From positions 91,656 to 155,655 of the forward strand of contig DCFX01000008.1 of the NCBI GenBank assembly GCA_002314445.1: 64,000 nt of DNA, written 5' to 3'. The notes below the pieces were generated by a model. It was not told the DNA's origin. It saw nothing but the letters and a program-made list of their open reading frames with translations, and searched no databases. This document shows, in pieces, positions 60,049 to 64,000 of the stretch. A program made the position numbers and the translations under genes. Source of the DNA: Treponema sp. UBA1793. Its GTDB lineage: Bacteria; Spirochaetota; Spirochaetia; Treponematales; Treponemataceae. Position 1 is the first letter of the stretch. Every line of letters begins with the position of its first letter.

Positions 60049-63000
60049 AAAGCGGCTCCGTACATTATTTTCTGCATGTCGATCTGGACGCATTTTTTGC
60101 TTCTGTCGAACAACTCGACAATCCTGCCTACAGGGGGAAACCTGTCATAGTCGGCGGGCTGCCGGGGGAACGGCGGAGCGTTGTATCGACAGCGTCTTAC
60201 GAAGCCCGCAGGTACGGCGTCCATTCGGCAATGCCCACATCGGAAGCATTCAGACTTTGTCCGCAGGGAATATTCGTGCACGGAAGGATGCAGCGCTATC
60301 ATGAAATTTCTGCAAAAATCATGGATATATTCAGGGAATACTCTCCGGACGTGAACCAGATGTCTGTCGATGAGGCGTTCATAGACCTTACCGGAACTGA
60401 GGCACTTTTCGGAGAACCTGCAGAAACTGCAAAACGGTTAAAAAAGGAAGTAAAAGAAAAAACGGGACTGACCGTTTCTGTCGGGCTTGCCAGTTCCAAA
60501 TATATTGCAAAAATTGCGTCGGAGCTTTCAAAACCGGACGGTTTCTGCGAAGTAAAAAAGGGAACGGAAGAGCAGTTCATGCTATCTCTGCCGCTGAAAA
60601 AAATCTGGGGAATAGGGCCTAAAACAATCGAACGGATAAACGGAGCCGGAATTTTTACGACGCGGGATATTTATGAAAAAAGCGCCGGCCTCCTGTGTAT
60701 TCTGTTCGGAAAATCAACGGGAACTTTTTTATACAATGTCGTACGGGGTATAGACAACGATACGTTCAGCAGGGACGCTTCATCACGTTCGCTGAGCGTC
60801 GAAACAACTTTCGCATATGATCTGACCGATATATACACCGCGGAAACGGCTCTCATGGAGCTGTCACACACCGTCATGTTCCGCCTGCTCCGCGAAGGCT
60901 ATACGAGCAGGACTGTAATGATAAAACTGCGGTATGATGACTTTTCCACCGTTTCCATACGGGAAACAAGTTCCTCGGATATTACATCCGTTGACGATTT
61001 GTATGCGCGCGCGTGTTTTCTATTTGAAAAAAAATATGAAAACGGACGGGGGATACGCCTGCTCGGCGTCGGGGCGGAAAATATTGAAGATACAGGCTCT
61101 TCCCGGCAGCAGGAACTTTTTGACTTCGGCGAAAAAAAGAAGCAGGCTGTGGAAAAGGCAATCCTCAAACTGGAAAAAAAACATCCTGACATCAAGGTGC
61201 ATAAAGCCAGACTGCTCGATGCATCAAAGCTGAAATCAATCCTGCTTATTGCAGTATCGCTCGCGTTTTTTTTTACAGCGCATACAGTTTCCGCTGAAAG
61301 CAGTACAAATATAACTGCAAGCGGTTCAGGGTCTATCGTAACAGACGATTCCGACATTCCGCCGCTCAGCTCCGATAAACCGGCAGCACTTTTTGATTAT
61401 AAACTCGGGGACAGCAACGTTGAATTTTTTGCAGACGGCTACTGGGAGGCAAAACTGCTTCAGACGACGTCCTCTTCGTTCGGTTTCGGAAATCCCTTCG
61501 CATTGTCGTTCGGTGTTCCCGTATTCAAGCAGAATGTTGATCTTTCACTCTGGTTCATGCTTAACAAAACATGGTTTTTCAAAACGTCTTTTGCCGATGA
61601 GTTCAGTAAAAATACTGTCGCTGCAGGATACTACGGACAGAACAGTTTGAAAGAAGTGCTTATTGCAAACAGGGGAGTTATATTTCCCTCGACATATTCC
61701 GTTTCGCTTTTTGACAGAGGAATCGGAGGCGGAGACAACCAGGCTCCGGGCATATCGGCACACCTTGAAGATTCTGTAAACAAGAAATGGAAGGCCGACG
61801 CAGTTCTCAGATACGATATGATTCAGGAACACGATGCAACTTTCTACGGAAAGAACAGTGTATCCACTGTTTCAATCGCACTCTCCGACTGGCTGACAGG
61901 GCAGATGTTTGTACTTCCTTCAGCAGAAGACGTATCGGATGTGGAAGCTGTGTACATCCAGTCTTCGTCCGGCGGGTATACAGACGGGAGCGGCCATACA
62001 TACAAAAAACTTTCCGATTCGGACTATCTGCTTCTTCCTTCACGCTGCATGGTTGTCATTTCATCAGATGCAGGAGGTGGAATAAAAAACAGCGTGCTGC
62101 CGGATATCATCCTGACATTCTCTTCATCAGGAACAGCCTCGCGGATAAAAAGCGAACTTGGATCATATGGCACCGCCGGTTCGCCGGGCAGCGGATTTCT
62201 TGGGGACATACAGAAATACTTCGGAAGCGGTTCTGACAATGCTCCCGATATAAAAGATTATGCATATACAGATGATGAATCGCAATACTATGGTCTCTTT
62301 ACCGCAATAGGCAGTAATACAGGTCTTCTTATTCAATCATCTGCAGGATTCTCCCCTTTTGAATGTGCTTATCGTTATGACTGCGGAATTACAACAGCTT
62401 CGGATGCTGCAATTGTTTCTTCTTCAACAGAAAAATCGTCATCGGAATATTCAGCTGTTATCGCAGATAATGATGTCTCGTTTGTTGCTTCCGATTTTTT
62501 TTCTGATACGCACACGTATTCCGATGTATACAGCGCAGAAGATTCTTCGGCTGCGGCGGCTTTAAAACCTTCGGTACGGTATCCGGTAGGTGACACACTG
62601 CCCGGTTTCTACCTCGGTTATACCGATTCAACTGACCTCAAACTCCTTCTCCGCACATATACTCCGGTGGCACGATACGACATCGGAACTGATGCCGTAT
62701 CAGGTTCCGTATCCTTATATAAAAACGGCATACTTGATCAGGCTGCAACATATGACAGTGAATCGGGTTCCGTCACGCCGTCCACATCAGTTGCCGACAC
62801 CGATAAAATATACATTACATGGTACGAAGACAGCAGTTCGACAGAAAACGGAGCGGTAGCGGCGGCGGCAGGTTTTTCCTATGATTTTTTTCCGGGATTC
62901 ACGGCAGATATAGCGCTTTCATCGAGATGGGCACTCGCACTTAGTGACAAATTTGCAGATTCGTCAAATGCAAAAACAGGTTTTGTTTCGCTTGCAACGG

Positions 63001-64000
63001 GTGCTTCTTATACGCAGGGAGGGCTGTTTGTATCGAATGCCTCGCTTGTCTCCCTTGAAACGGAAAACGTCACCGGTTGTTACCGCATTCTCGGAATGGA
63101 CGATGAAAGTCCCGAAACGTATTATCTGGGAGAAGACGACGGCATTCTGCTCCCTTCCGATTTTGCGCCAGTGTTGAACAAACGTCCCGACAGTACTGAT
63201 CAGTCCCTCACGCTGGACAGCAGCGATAACTGCACGACAGGCAAAGCTGCCGGTGTCACAGCGTCGGGTATTACAGGATACGCTATTCCGCTTGAAGCAT
63301 CTTTCAGCAGCGGCAGTACAGATGACAGCTGGGCGGCAGTTTCTGTAGAGCTGGACGCAGGAACGCTTCTTTCTTCCGGAACGCAGTTCTCGTTTGCCCT
63401 GAAAACAGGAGATATATCCGTAACTGGATACGACGTTTACCTTCAGCTGGGAGTAGACGCAGATGATGATCTTTCCGGCGAAGTCAGAAACAAAATACCG
63501 ACATGGAAAATATCCGATTCATCTTCTGCAGATATACAGAAAGCGTTTTATCCCGACGGTACCGGTGCCGACAGCAACGGCTGGCAGGAAGTTTCAGTTC
63601 TGATCGACGACTACGACCGCGCGCGGTTCAGCAAATATCACGATATGCGCCTTATACTTGTTAAATCGCCGGCGTATTCGTCATCCGGGGGTGATTCACC
63701 ATATCTCCTTGCAGGACCGTACGAAATAAACGTACAGTCGATTTTTACGTCACAGGATACAGCTCTTTCTGTTACGACAAAGCAAACAGCGGATTCGTCC
63801 GTACCTGACAACAGCCGATTCAACAGCAGCACAAACTACGCAAGTATAATCACATGGAAAAACACAGCTGATACACAGCCTGTAACGGACGATACACTCT
63901 CTATTACAGCTGCACGTTATTTCGACGAAGTTGATATTGCTCCGTACGAAACAGTAAACATGTATTTCAGTTATTACGGAAAAAGTACATACAGCGGCAG
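60045..64000 (+). CDS. dinB: DNA polymerase IV (DinB) in one open frame with a large exported protein (3' partial)
   Basis: The first 385 codons are a complete Y-family polymerase for translesion synthesis: FLHVDLDAFFASVEQ (Asp13), MSVDEAFIDLTG (Asp109, Glu110), SVGLASSKYIAKIASELSKP, a little-finger domain and a beta-clamp peptide QELFDF (356-361). After KARLL, where relatives stop, the frame continues without a stop to the window end: a signal-peptide-like segment (SILLIAVSLAFFFTAHTVSA, 398-417) and about 900 residues of exported, beta-rich sequence. Two slippery A-runs just before the junction lead to a stop at 61187-61189 in the -1 frame. The ATG overlaps the upstream stop. Confidence 0.85.
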   Translation, partial: MKSGSVHYFLHVDLDAFFASVEQLDNPAYRGKPVIVGGLPGERRSVVSTASYEARRYGVHSAMPTSEAFRLCPQGIFVHGRMQRYHEISAKIMDIFREYSPDVNQMSVDEAFIDLTGTEALFGEPAETAKRLKKEVKEKTGLTVSVGLASSKYIAKIASELSKPDGFCEVKKGTEEQFMLSLPLKKIWGIGPKTIERINGAGIFTTRDIYEKSAGLLCILFGKSTGTFLYNVVRGIDNDTFSRDASSRSLSVETTFAYDLTDIYTAETALMELSHTVMFRLLREGYTSRTVMIKLRYDDFSTVSIRETSSSDITSVDDLYARACFLFEKKYENGRGIRLLGVGAENIEDTGSSRQQELFDFGEKKKQAVEKAILKLEKKHPDIKVHKARLLDASKLKSILLIAVSLAFFFTAHTVSAESSTNITASGSGSIVTDDSDIPPLSSDKPAALFDYKLGDSNVEFFADGYWEAKLLQTTSSSFGFGNPFALSFGVPVFKQNVDLSLWFMLNKTWFFKTSFADEFSKNTVAAGYYGQNSLKEVLIANRGVIFPSTYSVSLFDRGIGGGDNQAPGISAHLEDSVNKKWKADAVLRYDMIQEHDATFYGKNSVSTVSIALSDWLTGQMFVLPSAEDVSDVEAVYIQSSSGGYTDGSGHTYKKLSDSDYLLLPSRCMVVISSDAGGGIKNSVLPDIILTFSSSGTASRIKSELGSYGTAGSPGSGFLGDIQKYFGSGSDNAPDIKDYAYTDDESQYYGLFTAIGSNTGLLIQSSAGFSPFECAYRYDCGITTASDAAIVSSSTEKSSSEYSAVIADNDVSFVASDFFSDTHTYSDVYSAEDSSAAAALKPSVRYPVGDTLPGFYLGYTDSTDLKLLLRTYTPVARYDIGTDAVSGSVSLYKNGILDQAATYDSESGSVTPSTSVADTDKIYITWYEDSSSTENGAVAAAAGFSYDFFPGFTADIALSSRWALALSDKFADSSNAKTGFVSLATGASYTQGGLFVSNASLVSLETENVTGCYRILGMDDESPETYYLGEDDGILLPSDFAPVLNKRPDSTDQSLTLDSSDNCTTGKAAGVTASGITGYAIPLEASFSSGSTDDSWAAVSVELDAGTLLSSGTQFSFALKTGDISVTGYDVYLQLGVDADDDLSGEVRNKIPTWKISDSSSADIQKAFYPDGTGADSNGWQEVSVLIDDYDRARFSKYHDMRLILVKSPAYSSSGGDSPYLLAGPYEINVQSIFTSQDTALSVTTKQTADSSVPDNSRFNSSTNYASIITWKNTADTQPVTDDTLSITAARYFDEVDIAPYETVNMYFSYYGKSTYSG
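61197..64000 (+). CDS. Large exported beta-rich protein, partial, possibly a separate gene
   Basis: Same frame as dinB, described separately because it may be made from its own start. The likely alternative start is a GTG at 61197, giving VHKARLLDASKLKS before the hydrophobic stretch and a signal cleavage after TVSA (codon 417 of the long frame). The mature part is rich in Ser, Thr, Asp and Gly, with strands such as LFDYKLGDSNVEFFADGYW and SFGVPVFKQNVDLSLWFML, ISLFDRGIGGGDNQAPG-like turns and DCGITTASDAAIVSSS. It resembles very large spirochaetal outer-membrane proteins. No ribosome-binding site is seen. The C-terminus is outside the window. Confidence 0.6.
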   Translation, partial: MHKARLLDASKLKSILLIAVSLAFFFTAHTVSAESSTNITASGSGSIVTDDSDIPPLSSDKPAALFDYKLGDSNVEFFADGYWEAKLLQTTSSSFGFGNPFALSFGVPVFKQNVDLSLWFMLNKTWFFKTSFADEFSKNTVAAGYYGQNSLKEVLIANRGVIFPSTYSVSLFDRGIGGGDNQAPGISAHLEDSVNKKWKADAVLRYDMIQEHDATFYGKNSVSTVSIALSDWLTGQMFVLPSAEDVSDVEAVYIQSSSGGYTDGSGHTYKKLSDSDYLLLPSRCMVVISSDAGGGIKNSVLPDIILTFSSSGTASRIKSELGSYGTAGSPGSGFLGDIQKYFGSGSDNAPDIKDYAYTDDESQYYGLFTAIGSNTGLLIQSSAGFSPFECAYRYDCGITTASDAAIVSSSTEKSSSEYSAVIADNDVSFVASDFFSDTHTYSDVYSAEDSSAAAALKPSVRYPVGDTLPGFYLGYTDSTDLKLLLRTYTPVARYDIGTDAVSGSVSLYKNGILDQAATYDSESGSVTPSTSVADTDKIYITWYEDSSSTENGAVAAAAGFSYDFFPGFTADIALSSRWALALSDKFADSSNAKTGFVSLATGASYTQGGLFVSNASLVSLETENVTGCYRILGMDDESPETYYLGEDDGILLPSDFAPVLNKRPDSTDQSLTLDSSDNCTTGKAAGVTASGITGYAIPLEASFSSGSTDDSWAAVSVELDAGTLLSSGTQFSFALKTGDISVTGYDVYLQLGVDADDDLSGEVRNKIPTWKISDSSSADIQKAFYPDGTGADSNGWQEVSVLIDDYDRARFSKYHDMRLILVKSPAYSSSGGDSPYLLAGPYEINVQSIFTSQDTALSVTTKQTADSSVPDNSRFNSSTNYASIITWKNTADTQPVTDDTLSITAARYFDEVDIAPYETVNMYFSYYGKSTYSG

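Overview
The window reads as chromosomal DNA from a spirochaete, most likely a Treponema-type species. The evidence is the flagellar gene order flbD-motA-motB-fliL-fliM-fliY-fliO-fliP-fliQ-fliR on the minus strand, a FliY with both a CheY-binding peptide and a FliN domain, an IleRS of the eukaryote-like type, many lipoproteins with spirochaetal lipoboxes, and several conserved treponemal proteins of unknown function. GC content is moderate, gene density is very high, and neighbouring genes often overlap by a few bases. No rRNA, tRNA, CRISPR array, insertion sequence or prophage was seen.

Layout. 1-6563 (minus): flagellar motor/export operon, starting at flbD and running off the left edge into fliR. 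6786-8902 (plus): an OmpR-type response regulator and its histidine kinase. 8894-10771 (minus): hemW and a signal peptidase I. 10864-12206 (plus): smpB and a secreted protein. 12207-12563: a structured non-coding spacer bounded by an 11-bp inverted repeat. 12564-13626 (minus): a Sua5/YrdC protein and a DivIC/FtsB-like protein. 13790-21215 (plus): a five-gene operon of a very acidic protein, an unknown protein, two DUF115/MAF-type proteins and a membrane-anchored GGDEF-like protein. 21216-30490 (minus): TPR lipoprotein, uracil phosphoribosyltransferase, lipoprotein, ileS, secreted protein, acyl-CoA synthetase. 30600-31766 (plus): thiI. 31744-36354 (minus): two predicted outer-membrane barrels and a GT28 glycosyltransferase. 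36451-39256 (plus): family-4 uracil-DNA glycosylase and priA.

39273-47303 (minus) is a long housekeeping cluster: rpoZ, miaA, a 29-codon ribosomal-type peptide gene, dxs, folP, cdaA, a YbbR protein, acpS, a DUF2225 protein and truA. 47466-52796 (plus): recO, pyrimidine-nucleoside phosphorylase, recJ, an M23 peptidase. 52803-57944 (minus): unknown protein, ligA, trmB, lipoprotein, unknown protein. 58033-64000 (plus): a polytopic membrane protein, then dinB, whose reading frame continues without a stop into a large exported protein that leaves the window.

Themes. DNA repair and restart genes (UDG, priA, recO, recJ, ligA, dinB) are spread over several operons rather than one locus. Envelope genes (barrels, glycolipid synthesis, lipoproteins, M23 peptidase, c-di-AMP synthesis) fill much of the rest. 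The points that most deserve a second look are the in-frame DinB/exported-protein fusion with slippery A-runs just before the junction; dxs, which has no ATG/GTG/TTG start but a good ribosome-binding site in front of an ATT; the inverted-repeat-bounded spacer at 12210-12563; a signal peptidase with Arg in place of the catalytic Lys; and several strong promoters placed so that the mRNA would begin almost at the start codon.
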